Below the pieces are notes generated by a model. The model saw nothing but the letters and a program-made list of their open reading frames with translations. It did no database searches and had not been told where the DNA came from. The position numbers were made by a program, and so were the translations under genes. DNA of 64,000 bases from an uncultured Candidatus Nitrosopumilus sp. (lineage in GTDB: Archaea > Thermoproteota > Nitrososphaeria > Nitrososphaerales > Nitrosopumilaceae), in the NCBI GenBank assembly GCA_951812645.1, contig CATOSM010000001.1:165560-229559 (forward strand), given 5' to 3'. This document shows positions 7,238-16,224 of this stretch, one piece after another; the first letter of the stretch is position 1; every line of letters starts with the position of its first letter.

Positions 7238-8926
7238 ATGTTGAGAAAATTCACCGCCTTACAATATGCGATGTTTATGGTTGCGGCACTGGCCGTGCTG
7301 GTTGCGGTTCCTTCCGCATATGCCGCTACAGTCACCGTAGACGCATCATGTAGTGACAAGATTATTGGCAATGGCCAGTGCCGTGATGCCGGCATAGACT
7401 ATCACACTCTTTGGGGTGCAACCAGGTACTCAAATCCAAATGATATCATATCCGTCTCAAGTGGAACCTATGATAAAGAGGTGCATCCAATAAGGATTAA
7501 CCATGCATTGACAATACAGCCTGCATCTGCAAGCGACAAAGTAACCGTTACCGGAAGATCTAGCATTCTGGTAGCTTCCAGCGATGTGACCATAAAAGGC
7601 ATCACCTTTGCAAATACCACAAGAAACATATCGGGAACTTTTCACCCTGCGCCTGTAATTGCAATTGCCAACGGTATGTCTGACGTGACAATACACAACA
7701 ACACGTTTAGGGATACCCATGGACACGGAATAAGGATCCAGGCATCACCGCCATCTGCATCCATAATGGACAGATTGCACGTGACAGACAATCTGTTTAG
7801 GAACATTGGAACGTTTGCTGAAGCCCGTGATGGGAGGGCCGATACAAGGTATACTGCAATACATCTTGTTGCCAATCATGCAAACCCGGGCCTGGGACTG
7901 AATAACTCCAAAATTACCGGCAACACCATTGATACCACGACATATGCTGGAATAAACCTGGGTAATGCTGAAAACACTCTGGTGGCCAACAACACAATCT
8001 CAAACGTCCCTGAGTTTGCAATTCAAGTCGCACTGGGTGGCAAGCATATAAAGATTCATGACAATCAGATATACAATGCAAACTATGATGCAAAGGTCAC
8101 CGATGCAACTCCGGATGGTTCCAATCGGGGAGCTATCGTGTTGTGGGCAGGAGGGGGCCTGTCCCATGTTACCGTTATCAACAACACCATCTCCGGCGGC
8201 AATACCGGAATTGTCTATTGTCCTGGAACATGTGGGGTGGATGAAAAGGAGCTGGCAGATGCCAGAAAGAATTTGGGTGCGCTTAATTCGGCACGAAACA
8301 CTGACGAGACAAACCTGTTTACCGGGAATACCTTTCATAATGTGGGGGGCTTTAATATCGTCAACTATGCAGTCGGTACGATAATTGCAATCCACAACTA
8401 TTACGGAGAAGCAGAGCCTGACTTTGCCGCCGCCATAAGCGGCCTTGTACAGTACTCGCCATACTATGCCGACTATGTCGGAGGTGAGCTTCGCGCAATG
8501 GGACCTGTCAAACAGCATTTACTTGCTGACATACAGCGGACCGACATCTGCTCAATCGGCCTTGAAAGGTACAACCTGTACTTTGATGATGCCGCATGGG
8601 GAGCAGAATCCTCCGCAGAGGCAAATGCCGTGCTCAACACAGGTGACATAGTACTTACCGGGGTGAAGATACAGACAGACGGATGGCTTGATGAGAAAGA
8701 CAATCCGGTAGATGGGGCAAAGACCACGGTGGCTGACAGACTTGTCGGCAACTTTTTGGACTTGCTAAGCACCAACGCTGACGGAATCGACATGAATGCC
8801 AACCTTCCGGCACCGGACACCGATGAAAAGCTGGATTTGCAGTTCACCCTTGACCTGACAGGCAAGGCAACCGGACCGGACAGTCAGATACGCGAAACAA
8901 TATCATTTGCAGGTTCCTGCAGTTAG
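7238..8926 (+). CDS. Secreted right-handed beta-helix surface protein, 562 aa
   Basis: This is the only full-length member of this family here. It has a signal peptide (MLRKFTALQYAMFMV ... SAYAA, about residues 1-30), then Asn-ended beta-helix coils (about 95-400, e.g. NNTFRDT, GNTIDTT, NNTISGG), then a C-terminal beta domain (about 425-562) beginning CSIGLERYNLYFDDA and closing ISFAGSCS. A NosD/pectate-lyase-like fold is inferred from repeats; no catalytic residues were assigned. It is probably cell-surface. Unlike its paralogues it has no CFI-box gene directly downstream. Antisense open frames in this span are shadows. Confidence 0.8.
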   Translation: MLRKFTALQYAMFMVAALAVLVAVPSAYAATVTVDASCSDKIIGNGQCRDAGIDYHTLWGATRYSNPNDIISVSSGTYDKEVHPIRINHALTIQPASASDKVTVTGRSSILVASSDVTIKGITFANTTRNISGTFHPAPVIAIANGMSDVTIHNNTFRDTHGHGIRIQASPPSASIMDRLHVTDNLFRNIGTFAEARDGRADTRYTAIHLVANHANPGLGLNNSKITGNTIDTTTYAGINLGNAENTLVANNTISNVPEFAIQVALGGKHIKIHDNQIYNANYDAKVTDATPDGSNRGAIVLWAGGGLSHVTVINNTISGGNTGIVYCPGTCGVDEKELADARKNLGALNSARNTDETNLFTGNTFHNVGGFNIVNYAVGTIIAIHNYYGEAEPDFAAAISGLVQYSPYYADYVGGELRAMGPVKQHLLADIQRTDICSIGLERYNLYFDDAAWGAESSAEANAVLNTGDIVLTGVKIQTDGWLDEKDNPVDGAKTTVADRLVGNFLDLLSTNADGIDMNANLPAPDTDEKLDLQFTLDLTGKATGPDSQIRETISFAGSCS

Positions 8927-9112
8927 CCTGGACCTTTACATCCTTTTTTTGTCATCTGTTGCGCTTTGGTACGCCATGGTGCATGCCTGTCTTGGATGAT
9001 TTCCACGGGAATCAACGGATATCTTTTGCACGTTGATTTTGTTTTGTTTATGTGTTGTTGGAGCAGACCCCTGTTCTTAGTACCACTTTTTGCATTATTT
9101 TACATAATCAAT

Positions 9113-9610
9113 TCATCTTAAAACCCTGCAATGCATCAAAAATGACGCAATGTTAACCAGCCCGGGACAGTTTCCCGCGTTTCTTTCACATCTTATTCCT
9201 GTCCTGTGAAACCCGTTTTTCAGCCAGGCAAAGAACCTCTCCACTACGAATCCTGTCCTGTCGTAACTGTCCTTGCCTGCATCACTTGCCGTCCTGCCGT
9301 TTTTTCCAAAGGGAATGCACGGAATGACGTTTCTTGATCCTGCATAACTGCGGATTGGCTTTGAACCGTATCCCCTGTCTGCATAAGCTGAAACCATCTG
9401 TCCCATCATGGAATCGTCTGCAAAATCCGAAATTGATTCCATCACGTCTGCAAATTTCGTACTGTCATGCCCATTTGCAGGGCTGGCCCTGATTGGGATT
9501 GGCAGTCCTGTCCTGCCTACTGCAGCGTGAATCTTTGTGCCCACGATCTTCCTGAACCCGTCATAACCCGTTTTGTCCCCCCTTTTTGGCGGCAACTGAC
9601 GATGAATCAA
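9113..9610 (-). CDS. IS5-like transposase, C-terminal DDE part (orfB)
   Basis: Contains the catalytic half: GTKIHAAVGRTGLP, then SPANGHDSTKF, the AYADRGYGSKPIR segment (second catalytic Asp) and VVERFFAWLKNGFHR with the YREK-like Glu region. It starts at a TTG inside orfA and overlaps it by 50 nt. The A5G6 tract at the overlap puts it one nucleotide forward of orfA, so full-length enzyme would need slippage at this tract or a corrected gene. Confidence 0.7.
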   Translation of the reverse strand: MIHRQLPPKRGDKTGYDGFRKIVGTKIHAAVGRTGLPIPIRASPANGHDSTKFADVMESISDFADDSMMGQMVSAYADRGYGSKPIRSYAGSRNVIPCIPFGKNGRTASDAGKDSYDRTGFVVERFFAWLKNGFHRTGIRCERNAGNCPGLVNIASFLMHCRVLR

Positions 9611-9902
9611 TCGATGTTTTTTGCAGGCTGATTTTTCCCTGTCTGTGTGCGGATTTGATTGAACTGGATAGAATCCTTTTGCATATTCCCTTTTGCTGCA
9701 GTCCTGAGAATCTCAGATGCGCGGTGGATTTTGAGCCGTATCTGTCCGGCATGTCTGCCCGCCTGCATCCGGTTGTTAGGACAAACAAAATTCCGTTGAC
9801 TGTGTTTCTGTCATTGCATCCTGGCCTGCCAGTTTTTGCAGGCTTTGGCAGACGTGATGCAACCGTGTTCCATTGAATGTCTGACATTTCTTTGCGAATC
9901 AC
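9561..9902 (-). CDS. IS5-like transposase, N-terminal part (orfA, DUF4096-like)
   Basis: MIRKEMSDIQWNTVA to KTSIDSSSVAAKKGG carries the N-terminal domain common to two-frame IS5-family transposases (LPKPAKTGRPGCNDR, TGCRRADMPDRYGSK, HLRFSGLQQKGI). A GTG serves as start. The frame ends shortly after the A5G6 tract where orfB takes over. First catalytic Asp is expected at SIDSSS. Confidence 0.7.
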   Translation of the reverse strand: MIRKEMSDIQWNTVASRLPKPAKTGRPGCNDRNTVNGILFVLTTGCRRADMPDRYGSKSTAHLRFSGLQQKGICKRILSSSIKSAHRQGKISLQKTSIDSSSVAAKKGGQNGL

Positions 9903-10075
9903 GAAGGATGCATCAGCAGAGCCATTGTCGGATCCCGACTGTCATGAATTATTTGCATAATGATCGGTTTTAGGATGAGTTGCGTATATAAAAAATATTT
10001 AAACACGACTTTAAACTAATTCAATTATATTGAATTCGTAGTAATATTAATAACCACTGCGAAGATCGTTCACAT

Positions 10076-10618
10076 ATGCGTACAAAAATAATCGCATTTG
10101 CCGTATTGTTACTAGTGCCACTAACAGGCGTCTCATTTGCACAAGACGGGCTAGTTGAAAGTATTTATGAAAAGATAAAAGAAATCAACAACAAATACGG
10201 CATACCAGAGTACCCTGAATTGACCGAAGAACAATGGATGCAATACGACAGAGATACAGATGATGCAAATACAAAATTATCAAACAAGCTGTTACTTGTT
10301 GATAAAAAGTATAACATCCCAAAACAACCGGAACTAACCGATAAGCAGTGGATAGAGTTTGACAAAAAATCCCAGCAGCTTTTTGAACAATATGAAATGG
10401 ATTTAGAGGAACTAAAAAAACAGTATGGCATCCCAAAACAACCGGAACTAACTGAAGGCCAATGGATGGAGCATAATAATGCATATGATCTGGCCTTTGA
10501 AGAGTATGATAGTCTCATACAAAGCCTTGAAAAAAAATACGGCATACCAGAGTACCCTGAATTGACCGAAGAACAATGGATGCAATACGATAGGGAAATC
10601 TCTGATCTTTATAAATAA
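10076..10618 (+). CDS. Secreted tandem-repeat protein, 180 aa
   Basis: A signal peptide (MRTKIIAFAVLLLVPLTGVS, cleavage near FAQDG) is followed by four copies of a ~38-residue unit whose core is KYGIPEYPELTEEQWMQYD or KYNIPKQPELTDKQWIEFD (near residues 41, 81, 119 and 157), separated by charged helices. Units one and four are identical over about 59 nt, suggesting recent duplication or conversion. It is likely periplasmic or extracellular with helical-linker repeats; function unknown. It stands alone after the IS at 9109, with its own AT-rich upstream region. Confidence 0.65.
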   Translation: MRTKIIAFAVLLLVPLTGVSFAQDGLVESIYEKIKEINNKYGIPEYPELTEEQWMQYDRDTDDANTKLSNKLLLVDKKYNIPKQPELTDKQWIEFDKKSQQLFEQYEMDLEELKKQYGIPKQPELTEGQWMEHNNAYDLAFEEYDSLIQSLEKKYGIPEYPELTEEQWMQYDREISDLYK

Positions 10619-10731
10619 GACAGATTTTCTTATATTTTTTCAATATGCCAAAATTGTAATTTGTTGCCAAAATTTGGCATCTGTTTAATTCCCCAGTGTC
10701 AATGCAGATTACTCTTTTTATTGCATGAAAA

Positions 10732-10761
10732 GCAGCCTGTACCCTCAAGATGATGCCAAAT
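10732..10761 (+). repeat. Dispersed 30-bp repeat, copy 1
   Basis: GCAGCCTGTACCCTCAAGAT and the following ten bases (ending GCCAAAT) recur exactly at 29823-29852, 19 kb away. Both copies lie in non-coding sequence beside rearranged genes. It may be the end of a small mobile or recombination element. Confidence 0.75.
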
Positions 10762-10771
10762 CTGGCAGCAA

Positions 10772-10881
10772 GGTAAAATCATACCAACAAGCGCCGCTAA
10801 CCGCCAAGATCGATCTCATACCCGGTCGATGCCGCATTTTTGCCGGTAAAATCATACCAACAAGCGCCGCTAACCGCCAAG
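10772..10881 (+). repeat. 37-bp direct repeat, two copies 73 bp apart
   Basis: GGTAAAATCATACC...CCGCCAAG occupies 10772-10808 and again 10845-10881 without differences. The 36-bp gap is unrelated. With two copies only it is not a CRISPR; it could be protein-binding sites or a slipped duplication. Confidence 0.8.
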
Positions 10882-11133
10882 GGCTTTGAGCCGTACGTTG
10901 CAACTCAAAAGGAAGCAAATGGCAAACAAGAGACAGAGATATCACATGCAACAGGGCCAATAACTGGCAGCTACAAACAGATACACCAGAGTATGGTAAA
11001 CAAATTAGCGATACATCGCTTGCAACAGAGTTGTACTAGATTAAAGAAAACTTATCAGCCGAGTAAGTTTTTTACAAAAAACTGGTTGTACCAACCAGCA
11101 ATCACTATTAATTAATATCGGATCTTCATCACA

Positions 11134-11598
11134 ATGATTGGAAAAACGCAAAGTATGATGTTGTTTGTCATGACCATGATGGCTATGATTCCCATGGCCT
11201 CATACGCAGACGAACAATATCCTGGTTTGACAGACAAGAACGTAATACGCTACTTTGGTGATGATGGTATGACTTCTATACAGGAACATGCCAATGCCAA
11301 ACTGCTAAATGATATTTACTTGACATTTGATGACACGTCACTTATCGGTGATTCAGAGATTGAACAATTCTGGGACAATGATATAATTGTCACACTGGTC
11401 GGACCTTCTGATAATTTAAACGAGTTTCATTTTGCCATACATGATAAATTTGAGCAAAATGAAAGTGAGATAAGGCAAAAACTTGAAAAGTTCTATCCTA
11501 ATGCAAACTATACATTAGATTTTATGAGTATTAGTTTTGGAAAACCAGTTCCGATACAACCAACTTATCTTAAAACTAACCCTTTAGACAATATTTGA
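11134..11598 (+). CDS. Secreted protein with IS-derived C-terminus
   Basis: ATG at 11134 begins a signal peptide (MIGKTQSMMLFVMTMMAMIP, cleavage near SYADEQ). The body, about residues 25-140, is a mixed alpha/beta domain of unknown family. The IS left end (CAACTTATCTTAAAACTAAC) begins at 11561, so the last dozen residues (TYLKTNPLDNI) are encoded by the IS and the native C-terminus is lost. The truncated form may still be made. Confidence 0.55.
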   Translation: MIGKTQSMMLFVMTMMAMIPMASYADEQYPGLTDKNVIRYFGDDGMTSIQEHANAKLLNDIYLTFDDTSLIGDSEIEQFWDNDIIVTLVGPSDNLNEFHFAIHDKFEQNESEIRQKLEKFYPNANYTLDFMSISFGKPVPIQPTYLKTNPLDNI

Positions 11599-12431
11599 TG
11601 ATCATTCGGATCTATGAATCATTAGTTTCCAAACCGTACACAAAATTCACCGGGATGACAGACAGACAACGGGACATGATGGAACCGCTGTTGCCAAAAC
11701 CTGCCGCCAGAGGACGTCCAAGAAGCAATGACAGGATGGTTTTAAATGGAATCATCTGCGTGCCGGTTTCCAGATGCAGGTGGAGTGAGATGCCAAAAAC
11801 ATGCGGTGATGGTTCAGCTGCCAATCCAAGGCCAAGAAGATGGCAGGAATTTGGCATATGGAAAAAGATTTTGGGACGTGCAATCAAATCCGCACACAGA
11901 CAGGGAAAAATCAACCTGGAAAAAACATCAGTCGATTCATCACCGATTCCCCAAAAAGGGGGCGACGTGATCGGATTTGACGGATTCGAGTCACAGGCAC
12001 GAAATTACATGTTGCAACAGACGGTACCGGCTTGCCAACATCAGTTGTAATGAGCCCTGCAGACATTCATGACAGTACGAAATTTGCAGACGTGATGGAA
12101 CCAGTTTCGGATTTTGCAGATGATTCCATGATGGAACAAATAGTTTCAGCTTGTGCAGACAGGGGATACGGTTCAAAACCAATTCGCAGTTATGTAAGAT
12201 CAAGAAACATCATTCTGTGCATTCTTTTTAGAAAAAACAGCAGGACGGTAAGTGATGATGCAGGCAAGGACAGTTACAACAGGACATGATTCGTAGTGGA
12301 ACGGTTCTTTGCCTGGCTCAAGTGCGGACTTTAGGGGACGGCAGTCAGATACGAAAGGAACTGTGATGACTGTCTCGGGTTTGTGTATCTGGCATGCATC
12401 ATGATGTATTACAGGGTTTTAGGATAAGTTC
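11561..12431 (+). mobile_element. IS5-like insertion sequence, 871 bp (second subgroup)
   Basis: Left end CAACTTATCTTAAAACTAACC, right end GGTTTTAGGATAAGTTC. The N-terminal transposase part belongs to a subgroup shared with 27335 and, more distantly, 15262. The last ~150 bp match the 5638 and 30431 subgroup, again a mosaic. Confidence 0.85.
11655..12427 (+). pseudogene. IS5-like transposase, frameshifted
   Basis: Reads MTDRQRDMMEPLLPKPAARG through SPIPQKGGDVIGFDGF in one frame (here the A5G5C tract keeps both halves in register), then fails near 11995. The DDE half reappears in another frame from 12032 (MSPADIHDSTKF, ACADRGYGSKPIR), stops at 12289, and the VERFFAWLKCG end contains a further TAG. 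The copy is inactive. Confidence 0.7.
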
Positions 12432-12481
12432 ACATTATCATCTGCCTCAAAAATATTAAAAACATTACTAATCTTGCATGT

Positions 12482-12706
12482 ATGCTTACTGGCAAAAACA
12501 AATTATGAACTGGATCAACTCCCGACAAAATTGAACCAATTGAAAAGCCAGTTTGTGATTCGTCAACCGAGATTGATCAACTGAAAAAAAGCGCTCTCAA
12601 AAAAGCCTCTGAGAGCAAGAGGATTCCACAGGATCCAGATGATGACCCGGCATCAATCCTTTTAGAGAGAATCAGACAGGAAAAGGCCGCTCAAAACAAA
12701 AAATAA
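12482..12706 (+). pseudogene. Possible 3' remnant of a type I restriction specificity subunit (HsdS-like)
   Basis: After an interrupted start (MLTGKNKL then TGA) the frame stays open to 12706: EIDQLKKSALKKASESK, then RIPQDPDDDPASILLERIRQ and a basic end. The last 25 residues resemble the C-terminal tail of HsdS proteins (P-x-DPxDEPA-x-x-LLxRI). No hsdM or hsdR is present in the window, so only a tail survived; the family call is tentative. Confidence 0.4.
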
Positions 12707-12762
12707 GAATAATTTCCATGCTATCATCATAAACATATAAAATCAATATGTTTTGAGATCTT

Positions 12763-13907
12763 GTGTTGATTCAGCATGTATTTTTACAGACAGAATTAGG
12801 CGGTGTCATAATTTTAACAGTAATTGTGGCAGTCATAATTAGCGCAATTTTTTACGGTGTTTCACAAAGAAACATATCTGCAATCAAAAAGAAATTACAG
12901 CCGCTAAGTAATTTAGATCCAAAAATACAGTATGATGTATCAAGGATTGAAACTGATTTGAAAACGGCATATGATGATTTAACTTCATTGAAAACCAATT
13001 TGCCACATACAAATGAGGTCACATATGTACAAGAAAACATGCAAAAACTTTGTTTAGATTTTACAAACCTGAAAGAAAACATTGATGAGCAGATGGACAA
13101 ATTCAAGCTTGGAACAACTGAAGATCTGCATAAAACAAAAGATGAGATGATTAAGAATGCAACCCAGGCACTTACAGAGTATGCAAATAATCACTTACTT
13201 GAAAACAGCGTATCTAAAGAAGAATTTGAGAATCTTAAAGAAAGAATTGAAAAGATGTTGGGTGCAGATGAAGTGACAGAAAGAATAGAAGTGTTGCAAT
13301 CATTGTTTGATTCGTCACAGATTAAGACGTTAAATTGGCAGTGTAAACTAATCAGACTATTGAATGGGGGATTGGCACCAGATGCAGAAGAAGATCTCAT
13401 TATTTCTGAAGGTATTCCAAAATCTAGCTGTGAAAAATTCTTAAAAAAATTAAACAGTATTGGAATTACTGAAACAAAAAAAATATCAGCATTTTATTTA
13501 TTGCCTGAGTATGAATGGATTTATAGCTATGTAGATAATCCTGACTGGTTACAAAAAAGACTAGACAGTACAATCAAAAAAGAAAGTGAATATCAAGAAT
13601 ACATAAAAAATAATTTGAATCTAGTTGAAGATGGATTGTTACTTGAAAATCAGAGTACGAGTTGGCAACAGGAAAGATTGATTTTATATGCAGAGACAGA
13701 AACGGACTGACAGTGGGATTAGAACTGAAATACCCATCAGCTGCAATCGGTGTAAAACGACAGATATTGGGATACAAAAATGATTATGAACAAAAGTCTG
13801 GCAGATTTGATTCTAGGTTTATTGTAATTGCCCCAAAAATTCCAGAAAAACTAAAGGAATTACTTGGTGTGGACGAAATAGAGTATAGGGAAATTGATTT
13901 TCAATAA
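12763..13907 (+). pseudogene. Membrane-anchored coiled-coil protein with NucS-like nuclease domain, frameshifted
   Basis: Segment one (12763-13710) has an N-terminal membrane helix (about residues 13-33, GGVIILTVIVAVIISAIFYG), a long coiled coil (about 38-165) and the beginning of a nuclease domain (EDGLLLEN). Segment two, one register over and open to 13907, gives EYELATGKIDFICRD then VGLELKYPSAAIG and VKRQILGYKNDYEQK. Asp in GKIDF and the E-x-K of LELKYP are the PD-(D/E)xK catalytic set of NucS/DUF91 nucleases. A single-nucleotide change near 13647-13653 separates the halves. An RmuC-like layout (anchor, coiled coil, nuclease) is notable. Confidence 0.6.
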
Positions 13908-14321
13908 ACTAGCCAGAAAAATATCCTAAACAAAAACAGATTCTGCAAGCCCATCCTACAAGCTTGTACAAAATTGTTTTTATTTCAGAGAATATCCTTT
14001 TGTTTATTCCTCCAACTTGGGTCAGTCTACTTTGCATGCATCATGATGTACTGGAGAGTATTGGGATGAGTTGACAAGATTGCAACGATACTAAAAGTCA
14101 TTTTGCTGTTTGAACGGCATGGATCAAAAAACATGACAAAACAATACTGTTTACTTGGAAAATTTGAGGGTATTTGTTATTTCCTTTTCTAGCCTGTCAT
14201 GCCACAGCATGACATGTGAAATATTTTAGTTTTCCATATTCCATCACTCAAATATCAAACGCAAATACGAATATCATGCATTTGAATATTCTTTACATTG
14301 TTGTTACATTCCTAATCGACA
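13908..14321. other. Gene-free stretch with an IS end relic
   Basis: Only a ~60-bp IS right-end relic is recognisable (14013-14073). The rest is AT-rich, with possible promoter sequence for the gene at 14322 (ATATTCTTTAC upstream of the ATG). No other coding signal was found. Confidence 0.5.
14013..14073 (+). mobile_element. Right-end relic of the IS5-like element
   Basis: CATGCATCATGATGTACTGG followed by AGAGTATTGGGATGAGTTG corresponds to the last codons of the transposase and the right inverted repeat in the other copies. Nothing further upstream is retained. Confidence 0.6.
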
Positions 14322-14591
14322 ATGATCAATAAAAAAGAAGTAATGACTTCCAAGGACATGAGGACACTTCTGTTTGCAGGGATTATTGCCGCAATGATTC
14401 TCCCTTTTACTGCAATGGATTTTGCATTAGCAGAAGAGGTTGATACAAAAAGAGAACAAAAAATTGCAAACTTGGGGTCAAAAATATCTAAAATTCAAGA
14501 ATCCTTGGAGTTAGTAAATGACAAAAATGATAGACACATGAAACCATATAACAAGATAGAAAAGGTCATTGAAAAATCTGAAGAAAACTGA
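14322..14591 (+). CDS. Secreted helical protein, 89 aa, probably truncated by frameshift
   Basis: A signal peptide (about residues 13-38, RTLLFAGIIAAMILPF ... FALAEE; M8 is an alternative start) precedes a charged helix (IANLGSKISKIQESLELV). The frame ends at 14591, but the neighbouring frame continues the same composition (KKTEKFSDNPDRLAKISEKF ... KSKLDKSTL) to about 14730, so a longer coiled-coil protein has been frameshifted. Further downstream lies the orphan C-terminal domain of a beta-helix protein, suggesting a fused or rearranged surface gene. Confidence 0.5.
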   Translation: MINKKEVMTSKDMRTLLFAGIIAAMILPFTAMDFALAEEVDTKREQKIANLGSKISKIQESLELVNDKNDRHMKPYNKIEKVIEKSEEN

Positions 14592-14749
14592 AAAGTTCTC
14601 TGACAATCCGGACAGACTAGCCAAGATCAGCGAAAAGTTTTCAAACAAACTGGATGTATTAAAAACCAAATTTTCATCTGAAATTAATAAAGAGCTAAAA
14701 TCAAAACTTGATAAAAGTACTCTGGACTGACATCTGAAGAACGACAGGA

Positions 14750-15133
14750 ATGGTTAATGCGATCATCACTGAAAAGTTCAAGGCACCAATACATGAAAAA
14801 TTCGTATCAGGCATGATTGCCGGTAAAGACGGTATCAACATAAGGGGATTTGAAATTCCATCCCCTTGGCTAAAGCCTGACGGCTCTGCCCTTTCTGGTG
14901 CCGTATCCAAGGTCGGTACTGATGTTGGCGATGCGACATCCTATGGCACTATCACCGCTGGTACGGCCGGCATCACCTTTGATGCTGGCGCCTTTAACGC
15001 CACAAACACGCTTCGAGCCTCAGGATCCTGTGGTTCTGCACGGGTCGGCTTTGTGCTTGACCTTACCGGTGTTGCAACGGGCGCTGATGTCACCATCACG
15101 GAATCCGTAACGTATTCTGCAACCTGCATCTAG
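14750..15133 (+). pseudogene. Orphan C-terminal domain of the beta-helix surface protein family
   Basis: From about residue 40 the product aligns closely with the end of the protein at 3-1217 (KPDGSALSGAVSKVGTD, VGFVLDLTGVATGAD, SVTYSATC). The beta-helix part and signal peptide are missing; the first ~40 residues (VNAIITEKFKAPIHEKF) come from unrelated sequence. It is a rearranged 3' fragment, followed 12 nt later by a truncated CFI-box gene exactly as at 1217/1230. Confidence 0.6.
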
Positions 15134-15145
15134 AGATCCGACTGG

Positions 15146-15261
15146 ATGGCCCCAAAGTACGGCAGCATTGCTGCCACGGCAACCATATTTTCCCTTTTTG
15201 CCATGATGTCTGTGGATGCCGCAATAGGATACGCCACGGATTCGCTTGGGAAAAACATAAT
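15146..15261 (+). pseudogene. CFI-box-CTERM gene truncated by IS after the signal peptide
   Basis: ATG at 15146 gives MAPKYGSIAATATIFSLFAM...DSLGKNI, matching the first ~40 residues of the intact gene at 25669. At 15262 the IS end CAACTCATCC begins, and translation would end within the IS. The break point is the same as in the copy at 1230-1319. Confidence 0.65.
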
Positions 15262-16131
15262 CAACTCATCCCAACACTCTCCAATACATCATGCATGCCA
15301 AGCAGACTAATCCCAGATAATCCTCACATTTCTTTTCATGCCTTGCTACAGTTCTTCTCAACCCGTACTTGAGCCATGCAAGTAACCTCTCAACGGCAAA
15401 CCCTGCCTTGCTGTACCTGTTTTGTACTTCCCTGGCACAACTAATCTGAAATTTTTCCTGAGGGAATGTAGCATCTGATTCCATGGCATCAGCAATAGTT
15501 TCTTATGCATGCAGCATCACAATCCTTGTCTACATAGGCCATCACAATCTGATTAATTGCATCATCATCTAAAAAACCCGAATCTGATTCGATGGCATCA
15601 GCAAATTTTGTACTGTCATGAACATCTGCAGGACTGCACGCAATTGAGATTGGCAATCCGTTGCCCTCTACAGCAACATGAATCTTTGTGCCTGAAATTC
15701 TTTTGAATCCGTCAACCCTGTCACGTCTACCATTTTTTGCTGTGCTGATGATGAATCAACTGATATCTTTTGCAGGCTAGTTTTGTCTTGTCTGTGTGCT
15801 GATGCAATGGCACCTTTGAGAATCTTCTTCCAGATCCCTTTTTCTTGCAGTTGTTGGAATCCTACGTAAGCCGAGGATTTGGAGCCATACTGTATGGGCA
15901 AGTCAATCCACCTGCAACCGGCAATCAGTACAAACATTGCTGCATTGTTTGCAGTTATGTCATCTGCCCTAGGCCTGCAGGTTCTAGATGGTTTTGGCAA
16001 ATGTGATTGCAACGCATTGCATTGTCTGTCAGTTAGTTCTGTAAATCGCATAAAATTGTTCCAAACTGCATCATTCATAGATCTAAATGATCATCAAAAT
16101 TTGTCTGAATGGCTGGTTTTGGGATCAGTTG
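15262..16131 (-). mobile_element. IS5-like insertion sequence, 870 bp (third subgroup)
   Basis: Left end CAACTCATCCCAACACTCTC, right end GGTTTTGGGATCAGTTG. Its left ~250 bp closely match those of the deleted element at 1320. The right flank does not continue the interrupted surface gene, so the downstream junction was rearranged after insertion. Confidence 0.8.
15266..16078 (-). pseudogene. IS5-like transposase, C-terminal half decayed
   Basis: The N-terminal half is open (15668-16078: FTELTDRQCNALQSHLPKP, GCRWIDLPIQYGSK, KISVDSSS). The DDE half is in pieces with stops and frameshifts (SPADVHDSTKFADAIESD, FAVERLLAWLKYGLRRT). The sequence is diverged from the other copies, so this is an older insertion. 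Confidence 0.65.
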
Positions 16132-16224
16132 CAAATACAAATCATTTTCACAATAATTCCAAAATAACAGGCGCTACAAATCACTGAAGATTAATATCTT
16201 CAAAATATTTGCGAAAAACTACTG

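Larger units (their letters stand above)
9109..9982 (-). mobile_element. IS5-like insertion sequence, 874 bp, best-preserved copy
   Basis: It is bounded by CAATTCATCTTAAAACCC (left) and GGTTTTAGGATGAGTTG (right). It holds two open, overlapping transposase frames on the minus strand. From the right end through the N-terminal domain it is nearly identical to the element at 23117, but its 3' half matches the copies at 11561 and 27335, so it is a mosaic. No clear target duplication is seen. Confidence 0.88.
10621..11133. other. Non-coding stretch with repeats
   Basis: No convincing gene. Near 10665 is a perfect short inverted repeat (TGCCAAA-A-TTTGGCA), possibly a terminator for the repeat protein. 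Then come a dispersed 30-bp repeat (10732) and a 37-bp direct repeat (10772 and 10845). An open frame at 10840-11115 has low-complexity, unfamiliar composition and no ribosome-binding or family support, so it is not called. Confidence 0.5.

Noticed and set aside
8000-8865. Long antisense open frames under the beta-helix gene
   Set aside because: Shadows of the repetitive coding strand; no independent protein features.
10772-10881. Possible two-repeat CRISPR
   Set aside because: Only two copies with one unrelated 36-bp gap, no leader, no cas genes.
10840-11115. 91-codon open frame
   Set aside because: Begins inside a direct repeat; no familiar motif and no upstream signal.
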